This document shows positions 26,056-34,228 of a stretch of DNA of 64,000 nt, in pieces. Under the pieces are notes generated by a model. It saw only the letters and a list, made by a program, of their open reading frames with translations, made no database searches and was not told the DNA's origin. The translations under genes were made by a program, and so were the position numbers. Each line of letters starts with the position of its first letter. Positions within the stretch are counted from its first letter, which is position 1. Source of the stretch: Ramlibacter sp. (GTDB lineage: Bacteria > Pseudomonadota > Gammaproteobacteria > Burkholderiales > Burkholderiaceae_C); the NCBI GenBank assembly GCA_030695945.1, contig JAUYOG010000049.1:1-64000 (forward strand). The letters are read 5' to 3'.

Positions 26056-27552
26056 GTGGCCAGCACAGACCCCCAGCGAACCTACCGGGCCGCGTGCCCG
26101 GGCTGTGGCGCGCCTGTCGAATTCCGCAGCGCTCAATCCGTCTACGCGGTCTGCAGCTTCTGCCGCAGCACCGTGGTGCGCAGCGGGGAGGCCCTCTCGC
26201 GCCTGGGCAAGATGGCCGAGCTGTTCGAGGACCACAGCCCGCTGCAATTGATGGCCGCAGGCCAGTGGCAAGGGCGGGCGTTCACGCTGGTCGGCAGGCT
26301 GCAATACAAGGGCGAAACCGGCACCTGGACGGAGTGGAACGCGCTCTTCGACGACGGCACGGCCGGCGTGCTGGGCGAAGACAACGGCGCCTACGTCTTC
26401 GTCGTGCCTGCAGCGATCCAGCGCGAGGTGCCGCAGCCATCGCAGTTCCGTGTCGGGGCGACCACAGCCGTCGAGGGCAAGCCCTACAACGTGGCATCCA
26501 ACCAGCAGGTGTGGCTGCTGTCGGCCCAGGGCGAGTTGCCGAAGCTGCCCGCGCTGGGCCAGCCTTTCGCCATGGTGGAGCTGCGCAGCGCGGACGGGGA
26601 AGTGCTCTCCATCGACTACGGCTCGCAGCCGCCGCAGATCGCGCGCGGCGGCTCGGTGCGCCTCGAAGACCTGCGCCTTTCGGGACTGCGCGAAGACAGC
26701 GCGAAGGAAGAGCAGGGACGGCACTTCTCCTGCCCCCATTGCGGCGCCCCGATGGAGGTGGCGCTCGCTTCGACCAAGAGCATCACCTGCCGCTCGTGCA
26801 ACAGCCTGATCGAGCTGGACGGCGGCGTCGGCGGGGAGTTGCGCCACGCGTTGCAGGACGAAGCGGCGGAGCCGGTGATCCCGCTGGGCAGCGTGGGCCA
26901 GCTGCAGGGCGTGCAATGGCAGGTGGTGGGCTACCAGCACCGCACCGGGCACGAGCCCGGCGACGACGAGGAATTCGGCTGGGACGAGTACCTGCTGTAC
27001 AACCGCCAGCGCGGCTTCAACTTCCTCGTCGATTCCGAGGAAGGCTGGATCATCGTCAAGCCCACCACCGGCGCACCCGCGCTGTCGCCCGGCGAGCAGT
27101 CGGCGACTTACCTGGGCACGAAATACGAGCTCAAGTACAGCTACGACGCGCAGACCCGCTATGTGGCCGGCGAGTTCTACTGGCCGGTGGAGCAGGGCCA
27201 GAAAACTTTCAACCGCGATTTCGCCAAGGGCGATACCCTGCTGTCGATGGAGCGCGGTGCCCGGGAGGTGACGTGGTCCAGCGGCAGCAAGATCGCCAGC
27301 GACGCGGTTGCCAAGGCGTTCGGGCTCGAGGGCAGGAAGGACCTGCTCAAGCGCGCCGACGCGGGGCCCACCAGCGCTGGCGGCGGCATCGGGTGCGGCA
27401 CGATCATGCTGATGTTCATCGTCATCCTGATCCTGCTGGCGGTGATCAAGGCCTGCGTGGACGACGACGATACGCGCTCGGGCCTGGCGCGGGGCAGCCG
27501 CAGCAGCGGCGGCTCGTTCGGTGGCTACTCCGGCGGCGGTGGGCACAAGTGA
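26056..27552 (+). CDS. DUF4178 protein with two zinc ribbons and a C-terminal membrane helix
   Basis: A 498-residue protein of unknown function. An N-terminal zinc ribbon (CPGCGAPVEF to CSFC, residues 14-36) and a second one (CPHCGAPMEV to CRSC, about 226-250) each introduce a DUF4178 beta-domain (WTEWNALFDDGTAGVLGED; WDEYLLYNRQRGFNFLVD). One strongly hydrophobic helix (IMLMFIVILILLAVI) lies near residues 455-475, followed by an acidic patch and a Gly/Ser-rich tail ending GGYSGGGGHK. It starts with GTG at 26056. The order SPFH-DUF4178-DUF350-SpeE-like suggests it couples a cytosolic sensor module to the membrane; this is an inference. Confidence 0.82.
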   Translation: MASTDPQRTYRAACPGCGAPVEFRSAQSVYAVCSFCRSTVVRSGEALSRLGKMAELFEDHSPLQLMAAGQWQGRAFTLVGRLQYKGETGTWTEWNALFDDGTAGVLGEDNGAYVFVVPAAIQREVPQPSQFRVGATTAVEGKPYNVASNQQVWLLSAQGELPKLPALGQPFAMVELRSADGEVLSIDYGSQPPQIARGGSVRLEDLRLSGLREDSAKEEQGRHFSCPHCGAPMEVALASTKSITCRSCNSLIELDGGVGGELRHALQDEAAEPVIPLGSVGQLQGVQWQVVGYQHRTGHEPGDDEEFGWDEYLLYNRQRGFNFLVDSEEGWIIVKPTTGAPALSPGEQSATYLGTKYELKYSYDAQTRYVAGEFYWPVEQGQKTFNRDFAKGDTLLSMERGAREVTWSSGSKIASDAVAKAFGLEGRKDLLKRADAGPTSAGGGIGCGTIMLMFIVILILLAVIKACVDDDDTRSGLARGSRSSGGSFGGYSGGGGHK

Positions 27553-27582
27553 TTTCACGACAGGTTTATTCAGGAGAACGAC

Positions 27583-27804
27583 ATGGGCATTGAGTGGCTG
27601 AGACCGGGAGCTTTCTTCGGCTCCATCCTGTACGCGCTGATCGGCGTGGCGATGTTCTGGGTGAGCTTCGTCATCATCGACAAGTTCACGCCGTACAACC
27701 TCTGGGAGGAGATCGTCGAGAAGCAGAACGTCGCGCTCGCCATCGTGGTCGGCGCGATGGCCCTGGGGCTCTCCATCATCGTCGCCGCGGCGGTCCACGG
27801 ATGA
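27583..27804 (+). CDS. DUF350 family small membrane protein
   Basis: A 73-residue protein with two hydrophobic helices (about residues 12-34 and 49-71) separated by DKFTPYNLWEEIVEKQNVA, the DUF350 pattern in which a charged NxxEE motif follows the first helix. DUF350 proteins recur beside polyamine- and glutathionylspermidine-type genes (for example the E. coli yjf cluster). It sits 30 bases after the DUF4178 gene, with AGGAGA before its ATG, and 4 bases before the spermidine-synthase-like gene. The function is unknown. Confidence 0.85.
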   Translation: MGIEWLRPGAFFGSILYALIGVAMFWVSFVIIDKFTPYNLWEEIVEKQNVALAIVVGAMALGLSIIVAAAVHG

Positions 27805-27808
27805 GACC

Positions 27809-29362
27809 ATGACGGTGCTGGATGAGGCGCGGGCGCCGATAGGAACAGCGTCACCGCGGCCGGTGGAGGTGGCGCTGCTCGCGTCGGTGTTCGTCGTCGC
27901 GGCCTGCGGGCTCGTGTACGAGCTCGCGGCCGGGGCCCTCGCGTCGTACGTCCTGGGCGACTCGGTGCTGCAGTTCTCCACCGTCATAGGCGCCTACCTG
28001 TTCGCGATGGGCATCGGCTCGTGGCTGTCGCGCTTCTTCGATCGGCAGTTGCCCGCGCACTTCCTGCGCATCGAGCTGTTGGTGGCGCTGGTCGGGGGCA
28101 CGATGCCGGCGCTGCTGTTCATGGCCAACGCGTATGTGCCGGGCGCGTTCCGCGCGCTGCTGTACGGCTTGGTGCTGGCCGTGGGCATCCTCGTCGGCCT
28201 GGAGATCCCCCTGGTGATGCGCATCCTCAAGCGCAACATCGCGCTCAAGGACCTGGTGTCGCAGGTGCTCACCTTCGACTACCTGGGCGCGCTGGCCGTC
28301 TCGGTGGCGTTCCCGTTGCTGCTCGTGCCGCAGCTCGGGCTGGTGCGCACCGGCCTGCTGTTCGGCCTGATGAACGCCGCGGTGGCGCTGTGGGCGCTGT
28401 GGCTGTTCCGCCATGAGCTGCGGCGGCTGCGCGCCCATGTCGCCGCGTGCGTGGCCACGTTCGGCGCGCTGTGCGCCGCTTTCGCCGGCGCGCACCAGAT
28501 CACGACGCTGGCGGAAGACAGGTTCTACCAGGACGCCATCGTGTTCGCGGCCAGCTCGCCCTACCAGCGCATCGTCGTGACGCAGGGCCGCGGCGGCCAC
28601 CGCCTGTTCCTCAACGGCAACCTGCAGTTTTCCGAGCGCGACGAGTACCGCTACCACGAGGCCCTCGTGCACCCGGCGATGGCCGCGCACGGCGCGCCGC
28701 GCAAGGTCGCGGTGCTCGGCGGCGGCGACGGCATGGCGGTGCGCGAGGTGCTGCGCCACCCGGGCGTGGAGAGCGTCACGCTGGTGGAGCTGGACCCGAA
28801 CATGACGCGGCTCTTTTCGACGCACGAGACGCTGGTGCGCCTGAACGGCGGCGCGCTCGCGTCGCCCAAGCTCCGGATCGTCAACGCCGACGCCTTCCAG
28901 TGGCTGCAGCAGACGCGGGAGATGTTCGACGTAGTCGTGGTGGACTTCCCCGACCCCACCAACTTCTCGATCGGCAAGCTCTACACCAGTTCGTTCTACG
29001 CGCTGCTGGAGCAACGCCTCGCGGCCAGCGGCTATGCGGTCGTCCAGACCACTTCGCCGCTGGTCGCGCGCGAGAGCTTCTGGACCGTGGTCACGACGCT
29101 GGAATCGGTGGGCCTGAAGACCACGCCTTACCACGCGCATGTGCCCAGCTTTGGCGAGTGGGGCTTTGTCATCGCGGCCCGCCGGCCCTGGCGGCCGCCG
29201 TCCGAGTTGCCGCAGGGCCTCAAGTTCCTCACGATCGCGGGCCTGCCGCCGCTGTTCGACTTTCCGCGGGACATGGCACGCGTGCCGGCGGAAGTGAACC
29301 GCCTGTCCAACCAGGTGCTGGTGACCACTTACGAGCGCGAATGGGGGCAGGTCCACCCATGA
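27809..29362 (+). CDS. Membrane-embedded polyamine aminopropyltransferase (spermidine synthase-like)
   Basis: A 517-residue fusion of an N-terminal membrane domain and a C-terminal spermidine-synthase domain. About seven hydrophobic helices occupy residues 20-230 (ACGLVYELAAGALASYVLGDSVLQF and onwards). The catalytic domain (about 240-490) shows LFLNGNLQFSERDEYRYHEALVHP, the SAM-type loop AVLGGGDGMAVREVLRHP, TLVELDPNM and the acid motif VVVDFPDPTNFSIGKLYTSSFY. Soluble SpeE enzymes are about 285 residues, so the membrane half is the notable addition. The decarboxylated-SAM donor could come from SpeD at 33738-34118. The next start overlaps by 4 bases, which couples the two genes. Confidence 0.87.
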   Translation: MTVLDEARAPIGTASPRPVEVALLASVFVVAACGLVYELAAGALASYVLGDSVLQFSTVIGAYLFAMGIGSWLSRFFDRQLPAHFLRIELLVALVGGTMPALLFMANAYVPGAFRALLYGLVLAVGILVGLEIPLVMRILKRNIALKDLVSQVLTFDYLGALAVSVAFPLLLVPQLGLVRTGLLFGLMNAAVALWALWLFRHELRRLRAHVAACVATFGALCAAFAGAHQITTLAEDRFYQDAIVFAASSPYQRIVVTQGRGGHRLFLNGNLQFSERDEYRYHEALVHPAMAAHGAPRKVAVLGGGDGMAVREVLRHPGVESVTLVELDPNMTRLFSTHETLVRLNGGALASPKLRIVNADAFQWLQQTREMFDVVVVDFPDPTNFSIGKLYTSSFYALLEQRLAASGYAVVQTTSPLVARESFWTVVTTLESVGLKTTPYHAHVPSFGEWGFVIAARRPWRPPSELPQGLKFLTIAGLPPLFDFPRDMARVPAEVNRLSNQVLVTTYEREWGQVHP

Positions 29363-30984
29363 CGGAAACCGCCCGCCACTCGTCGCTCACGCGCCGTGCA
29401 TTCATGGCATCCGCGGCGCTGCCGCTTGTCGGCTGCGCACCCGAGCGCGTGATCGTCGGCGGCTTCAACGGGGCCAGCCCCGAGCGGGGCCACCTGCTGC
29501 GCAAGCTGCCCTCGTCGGCCACGCCGCCCATCGAGCGCCGCTGCGACGTGCTGATCGCCGGCGGCGGCATCGCGGGGCTGTCGGCGGCCCGCGTGCTGCG
29601 GCAGGCCGGGGTCGAGGACTTCGCGCTGCTCGAACTGGAGGACGCCGCCGGCGGCAACAGCCGCGCGGGCAGCGTCGGCGGGATCAAGTGTCCCTTGGGC
29701 GCGCACTACCTGCCGGTGCCCGGCGACGGCGCCGGCGAAGTCCGCGACTTCCTGGAGGAGCTCGGCGTCGCCAAACGCGTTGCCGGCCGCTGGACCTACG
29801 ACGAGCGGCACCTCGCCCACAGCCCGCAGGAGCGGCTGTTCTTCAACGGCCGCTGGCAGGAGGGGCTGCTGCCTGTGCAGGGCGTCTCCGCCCGGACGCT
29901 GGAGCAGTACCGCCTCTTTTCGCAGCGCGTGGCCCAGGCGCAGAAGCGCGCCCGGTTCACGCTGCCGGCGCGCGGGCCGGTCGCCGCCAGCCATCGCGCT
30001 CTGGATGCGGTCACTTTCGTGTCGTGGCTGGATCGCGAAGGCCTCAACGACGAGCACCTGCGCTGGTATCTCGATTACTGCTGCCGCGACGACTACGGCG
30101 CGGGCATCGCCATCGTCTCGGCCTGGGCCGGCCTGCACTACTTCGCGAGCCGCCATGGGTTCCAGGCGCCGGGCGAAGAGGGCGAGCGCGACAGCGTGCT
30201 GACCTGGCCCGAAGGCAACGGGTGGCTGGCCGGCCGCCTGGCGCAGCCGCTGGGTGAACGGCTGCAGGCCGGCCGGGTGGTGACGCGGATCGTGCCGCTC
30301 AGGCAAGGGGTGGAGGTCCATGCCTGGGATGTCGCCGCCGGCCGGATGGAGCGGTGGCAGGCGGACCAGTGCGTCGTCGCCTTGCCCCTGTTTGTCGCCG
30401 CCCGTGTCATGGGTGCGCCGCCGCGGGCGCTGGCGGAGGCGGCCCCGCGCATGCGCTACGCGTCCTGGGCGGTCGCCAACGTCCACATTGATCGCCCGCT
30501 GCAGGACCGGGCCGGCGCCCCGGCGTCGTGGGACAACGTCCTGTACGGCGCGGCCGGCCTGGGCTATGTCGACGCGGGGCACCAGGACCTCAATCCGCTG
30601 CCCGTGCCCACGGTGCTGACGTGGTACCGCGCCCTGGGTGAACAGGCCGGTGCGCGGCAGCAGCTGCTGGCGCGCACCTGGGAAACCTGGCGCGACGAGG
30701 TGCTCGACGAGCTTTCCGTGCCGCACCCGGACTTGCGCGCGCGGACCCTGCGCGTCGACGTCGCGCGCTATGGGCACGCGATGGCCGTCCCCGTGCCCGT
30801 CACGCGCGGCAGCACTGCGCTCGCGGCGCTGCGGCGGCCGCAACCGGGCATGTGGCGACGCGTGCACTTCGCGCATGCCGATCTGTCCGGCTATTCGATC
30901 TTCGAGGAGGCCTTCACGCACGGGTACCGGGCGGGGCAGGCGGTGCTCGCCGCCGTGGGCATCACGGCCAAGCGGGGTCGCTAG
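29359..30984 (+). CDS. FAD-dependent amine-oxidase-like protein with Tat/lipoprotein signal
   Basis: A 541-residue flavoprotein of the NAD(P)-binding-Rossmann/amine-oxidase type. The N-terminus SLTRRAFMASAALPLVGCAPE combines a twin-arginine motif with a lipobox (LVGC), suggesting export of the folded flavoprotein and a lipid anchor. The FAD loop IAGGGIAGLSAARVL lies near residues 71-85 with GGNSRAG after it. A C-terminal FAD-binding tail (GYSIFEEAFTHGYRAGQAVL) closes the fold. Being coupled to an aminopropyltransferase, it may oxidise polyamines or their derivatives outside the cytoplasm; the substrate is not shown by sequence. It is the last gene of the cluster. Confidence 0.82.
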   Translation: MTETARHSSLTRRAFMASAALPLVGCAPERVIVGGFNGASPERGHLLRKLPSSATPPIERRCDVLIAGGGIAGLSAARVLRQAGVEDFALLELEDAAGGNSRAGSVGGIKCPLGAHYLPVPGDGAGEVRDFLEELGVAKRVAGRWTYDERHLAHSPQERLFFNGRWQEGLLPVQGVSARTLEQYRLFSQRVAQAQKRARFTLPARGPVAASHRALDAVTFVSWLDREGLNDEHLRWYLDYCCRDDYGAGIAIVSAWAGLHYFASRHGFQAPGEEGERDSVLTWPEGNGWLAGRLAQPLGERLQAGRVVTRIVPLRQGVEVHAWDVAAGRMERWQADQCVVALPLFVAARVMGAPPRALAEAAPRMRYASWAVANVHIDRPLQDRAGAPASWDNVLYGAAGLGYVDAGHQDLNPLPVPTVLTWYRALGEQAGARQQLLARTWETWRDEVLDELSVPHPDLRARTLRVDVARYGHAMAVPVPVTRGSTALAALRRPQPGMWRRVHFAHADLSGYSIFEEAFTHGYRAGQAVLAAVGITAKRGR

Positions 30985-31046
30985 GGCGGCCGGGCTTGCC
31001 GTAGTGCGCTCTTGGACCTCGCGGCGAAGCTGCGCGTGCGCGGGCT

Positions 31047-31181
31047 GCGGCGCGATGGCTACGGCGTTCGGCAGCGGTGCTTCGCACCTTTCGCCGAATC
31101 CCCTGCGTCGGGCGACCCCGCGACCCGCGCGAAACAACTCGCCTTCGCTGCGCTCCGGCTCAAACAGGTTTCGCGAGCATG
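31047..31181. repeat. Long inverted repeat, left copy
   Basis: The stretch GCGGCGCGATGGCTACGGCG through GCGAGCATGA matches the reverse complement of 31428-31563 over roughly 135 bases with scattered differences. The best-conserved core is ACAACTCGCC through GCTGCGCTCCGGCTCAAACA. Translated from the minus strand it reads LFEPERSEGELF; the right copy gives LFEPERSAGELC. Confidence 0.82.
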
Positions 31182-31257
31182 AGACGTACGCCCGGCTCGA
31201 TCCGCGCGCTGCGCACGCTCTCGTAGCCGTGCTGGGTCGCGGGGTCACCCGCCGCAG

Positions 31258-31396
31258 GCGCCTGGGCTTTATTCGCGCCGCAGCCCGCCCACGCACAGCT
31301 TTGCAGCCACCATCGATGCACGCCACCGGGGGCACGCCACGCTCTCACTGCAACGCCGCGTATAACTGGGCCGCGGCGCGAATAAAGCACAGACGC
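31258..31396. repeat. Inner inverted pair within the repeat block
   Basis: GGCGCCTGGGCTTTATTCGC (from 31258) is mirrored by GCGCGAATAAAGCACAGACG (31377-31396). The two arms are about 100 bases apart, so the whole block could fold into a nested stem. Confidence 0.65.
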
Positions 31397-31427
31397 CCGC
31401 GGTGGACGGTCTTGCGGCCCATCGTTT

Positions 31428-31563
31428 CATGCTCGCGGCACCTGTTTGAGCCGGAGCGCAGCGCAGGCGAGTTGTGCCGCGCGGGCCGCAAGACCGTTCA
31501 GCGCGGGGAATCCGGCATAGGTGCGAAGCACCGCAGCCGGACGTCGTAGCCATCGCGCCGCGG
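31428..31563. repeat. Long inverted repeat, right copy
   Basis: This is the inverted partner of 31047-31181. It begins CATGCTCGCGGCACCTGTTT and ends at GCCATCGCGCCGCGGC. It is about 245 bases from the left copy. Confidence 0.82.
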
Positions 31564-31646
31564 CCCAGCCGTGCGCGGCGTTGCCGCGAGGTACCCGCGC
31601 TGGATTCTTCGGGAAGCGGGGACGACGAACTTGCGGGGCAGGACGC

Positions 31647-33032
31647 CTAGCCCCGCATCAGCGCCTCGATCTCGTCGGGATTGACCGGCACGCCGCGCGA
31701 GACCAGCTCGCAGCCGCCCTCGTTCACGATTGCGTCATCCTCGATGCGGATGCCGATGTGGTGGAATTGCTCGGGCACGCCCTCGGCCGGCCGCACGTAG
31801 ATGCCCGGCTCGATCGTCAGCACCATGCCGGGTCGAAGCACGCGGGCCGGCCGGTTCTTGATGATCTCGCCCGAGAGCGGGTCCTTGCGTTCGCTCACTT
31901 CGCCGACCTGCGAGGGCTCGACGTAGCTGCCGCAATCGTGCACGTCCATGCCCAGCCAGTGGCCGGTGCGGTGCATGTAGAACTGGAAGTACGCGCGCTT
32001 CTCGATCACGTCGTCCAGGCTGCCCACCTTGTTTCTGTCCAGCAGCCCAACGTCGAGCATGCCCTGCGCGAGCACCTTGACCGTGGCGTCGTGCGGATCG
32101 GTGAAGCGCGCGCCGGCCTTCGTCGCGTCCACGGCGGCCTGCTGCGAGGCCAGCACCAGCTCGTACAGCGCGCGCTGCGGCCCGCTGAACTTGCCGTTGG
32201 CGGGGAAGGTGCGCGTGATGTCGCTGGCATAGCCGTCCAGCTCGCAGCCGGCGTCGATCAGCACCAGTTCGCCATCGCGGATCGGGGCCGAGTCGGCGCG
32301 GTAATGCAGCACGCAGGCATTGGCGCCGGCGGCCACGATCGCGCCATAGGCGGAGTACTGCGAGCCGCCCATGCGGAACTCGTGCAGCAGCTCGGCGTCC
32401 AGGTGGTATTCGCGCACGTCCTTGCCTTCGCGCAGCATGCGCGCGGCCAGCTTCATGGCGCGCACATGCCCGCGCGCGCTGATCTGCGCGGCGCGCCGCA
32501 TGATGTCCTGCTCGTGTGCGTCCTTGACCAGGCGCATCTCGTCGAGGACGGCGCACAGGTCGCGCTGCTGCTCGGGGCACAGGGCGCCGTAGCGCACTCG
32601 CGCGCGCACCTGGTTCAGCCAGCCGCCCACGCGTGCCTCCAGCCCCTGGTGGATGGCGAACGGGTACCAGACCGCGTCCTTGTTCTCCAGCAGCTTGGGC
32701 ATCTGGGCGTCGAGTTCCGCCATCGAGTGGGCGTCATCCACGCCGAGGGCCGCGGGCGCGGCTTCCGGACCGAGGCGGAAGCCGTCCCAGATCTCGCGCT
32801 CGAGGTCCTTGGGCGCGCAGAACAGCGTGCTCTTGCCGTCACCGGTGATCACCAGGCATGCGTTCGGCTCGGTGAACCCGGTGAGGTAGTAGAAGTAGCT
32901 GTCGTGGCGAAAGATGTAGTCGCTGTCGCGGTTGCGCTGGCGCTCGGGCGCGGTGGGAATGACGGCGAGGCCGTCCTTGCCCAGTTGCGTGGCCACGCGG
33001 GCGCGGCGTTCTGCGTAGATGGAGTTGCTCAT
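31647..33032 (-). CDS. pepP: Xaa-Pro aminopeptidase P (PepP)
   Basis: A di-manganese metallopeptidase of family M24B that removes N-terminal residues preceding proline. The N-terminal AMP_N domain covers about residues 1-170 (RDSDYIFRHDSYFYYLTGF). The pita-bread catalytic domain carries the metal ligands in LIDAGCELDGYASDITRTF (two Asp), HRTGHWLGMDVHD (His), LTIEPGIYV (Glu) and IRIEDDAIV (Glu). The 461-aa length is typical. The chosen start ATG 33032 (MSNSIYAERRA) overlaps the murU stop by an ATGA, so the three genes speD-murU-pepP are probably cotranscribed. Confidence 0.94.
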   Translation of the reverse strand: MSNSIYAERRARVATQLGKDGLAVIPTAPERQRNRDSDYIFRHDSYFYYLTGFTEPNACLVITGDGKSTLFCAPKDLEREIWDGFRLGPEAAPAALGVDDAHSMAELDAQMPKLLENKDAVWYPFAIHQGLEARVGGWLNQVRARVRYGALCPEQQRDLCAVLDEMRLVKDAHEQDIMRRAAQISARGHVRAMKLAARMLREGKDVREYHLDAELLHEFRMGGSQYSAYGAIVAAGANACVLHYRADSAPIRDGELVLIDAGCELDGYASDITRTFPANGKFSGPQRALYELVLASQQAAVDATKAGARFTDPHDATVKVLAQGMLDVGLLDRNKVGSLDDVIEKRAYFQFYMHRTGHWLGMDVHDCGSYVEPSQVGEVSERKDPLSGEIIKNRPARVLRPGMVLTIEPGIYVRPAEGVPEQFHHIGIRIEDDAIVNEGGCELVSRGVPVNPDEIEALMRG

Positions 33033-33727
33033 ATTGCGTTCAGTTGTGCCAAACGTTGGGGGGTGCCGACATCTGCCCAGGGTCCGGTGTAGATCTCGGC
33101 GGTGACTTGCCGATTGTCCATCGCTTCGCGCAACAGCGTCACGAGCTGGACTTTCAGCCCTTGCGGGTTGCCGAACGGCAGCGACGCGAAGAAGGACCGC
33201 CGGTAAAGGGCAATGCTGGCGTAGGTATAACGGGCCGGAGCGTCGCGCAATGCCAGGCCCTCGGGCGACAGCCCGAAGTCGCCCAGTGGATGGTGAGGGG
33301 GATTGGGGACGAGCCAGAGATGCGCCAGCTTGTCGCCTGCGGCGAAATGTGCATACGCTGCCGGATCGAACCGAAAGCCAGGAACGAAGTTGTCGCTGGC
33401 GGTTGCCCAGAAAACTTCGTCCAGCAGCGGCAAGGCTCGCGCGATCCCGCCGGCCGTCTCCAGGGCGCCGCCGAAGTCGCGGCCCTCGCGAGACCACACA
33501 ATTTCGGGCAGCCCATGCTGTGCATCGAATGCGCTCTCGATCTGCGTACCGAGCCAGGCAGTGTTGATCACCACGCGTTCCACTCCGCCGTCCCGGAGTG
33601 CCTCCAGGTGGTACTGGATCAGCGGCTTGCCGCGCACGCGCAGCAAGGGCTTGGGGCAGTCGTCGGTGAGCGGTCGCATCCGCTCGCCGCGCCCGGCCGC
33701 CATGATCATGGCCCTGGCGGCCGTCAC
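33029..33727 (-). CDS. murU: N-acetylmuramate alpha-1-phosphate uridylyltransferase MurU
   Basis: A nucleotidyltransferase that converts MurNAc-1-phosphate (the product of AmgK) and UTP to UDP-MurNAc, completing the cell-wall recycling shortcut. The signature MIMAAGRGERMRPLTDDCPKPLL is followed by VRGKPLIQYHLEAL and the metal/sugar motif ATASDNFVPGF. GTG 33727 is preferred because GAGGGG stands 6 bases upstream and gives MTAARAMIMAAGRG; an ATG at 33751 would overlap the speD end. The 232-residue length fits MurU rather than longer GDP-mannose pyrophosphorylases. Its partner amgK lies 19 kb away at 13141-14253. Confidence 0.87.
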   Translation of the reverse strand: MTAARAMIMAAGRGERMRPLTDDCPKPLLRVRGKPLIQYHLEALRDGGVERVVINTAWLGTQIESAFDAQHGLPEIVWSREGRDFGGALETAGGIARALPLLDEVFWATASDNFVPGFRFDPAAYAHFAAGDKLAHLWLVPNPPHHPLGDFGLSPEGLALRDAPARYTYASIALYRRSFFASLPFGNPQGLKVQLVTLLREAMDNRQVTAEIYTGPWADVGTPQRLAQLNAI

Positions 33728-33737
33728 GCCGCGCCCC

Positions 33738-34118
33738 TCATGCCTCGCCATCGCCGCGGTCGAGCGAGCGCTGTTCCGTCCACTCGGGCTGGAAACGGTT
33801 GATGAGCGCGGCCATCAGGCTGCGCGCCTTGGCCGAATGGTCGCCACTGAAGTTGCAGACATAGACGTCGACGGTGACCGCCCTCTGCTCGGGCCAAGTG
33901 TGCAGGCACACGTGCGATTCCGCCAGCAGCACCGTGGCCGTCACGCCGCCGGGCGCGCCGTCGCTGCCGGGAAAGGTGTGGAACAGCTGGTTGACGTTCT
34001 GCAGGCCCACCGCCTGCACGGCCTGCACGCACCACTCACCGAGCTGTTGCGCGTCGGTCAGCCATGCCGCTTCGCAGCGGCACTGGTACAGGTCGGCGGT
34101 CAGGTGAAGGCCTTGCAT
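33738..34118 (-). CDS. speD: S-adenosylmethionine decarboxylase proenzyme SpeD
   Basis: A pyruvoyl-dependent decarboxylase that makes decarboxylated SAM, the aminopropyl donor for spermidine. It is the short class 1b type, 126 residues. The self-cleavage site is LLAESHVCLHTWPE, with Ser68 becoming the pyruvoyl group. His73 and Cys88 (VYVCN) sit at exactly the +5 and +20 spacing of the processing triad known in Thermotoga SpeD. The ATG at 34118 has a weak ribosome-binding site. It is the first gene of the speD-murU-pepP run. The nearest enzyme that could use its product is the membrane aminopropyltransferase at 27809-29362. Confidence 0.9.
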   Translation of the reverse strand: MQGLHLTADLYQCRCEAAWLTDAQQLGEWCVQAVQAVGLQNVNQLFHTFPGSDGAPGGVTATVLLAESHVCLHTWPEQRAVTVDVYVCNFSGDHSAKARSLMAALINRFQPEWTEQRSLDRGDGEA

Positions 34119-34228
34119 GGGACATCACTGTAGACGATGGGAGCGCCGAAACCGGTGCAAAACCCGGCGCGCGACTCAGCAAGTAAAATGTGGGGTTTCC
34201 CCTGATAACACCCCCGGAGCAGCCCCTG

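Larger units (their letters stand above)
30985..31646. other. 662-bp gene-free block built on long inverted repeats
   Basis: No credible gene was found; ORFs crossing this block have Arg/Ala-rich shadow composition. The block holds a pair of inverted copies of about 135 bp and an inner inverted pair (see the repeat entries). It separates the amine-oxidase gene from the convergent pepP. Confidence 0.75.

Noticed and set aside
30638-31549. A 303-codon plus-strand frame running through the inverted-repeat block
   Set aside because: Its first part overlaps the amine-oxidase gene in another frame and the rest is repeat sequence; it has no domain and no ribosome-binding site.
31047-31563. Insertion sequence with terminal inverted repeats
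   Set aside because: The arms are far longer and more diverged than typical IS ends, there is no transposase frame between them, and no target duplication was seen.
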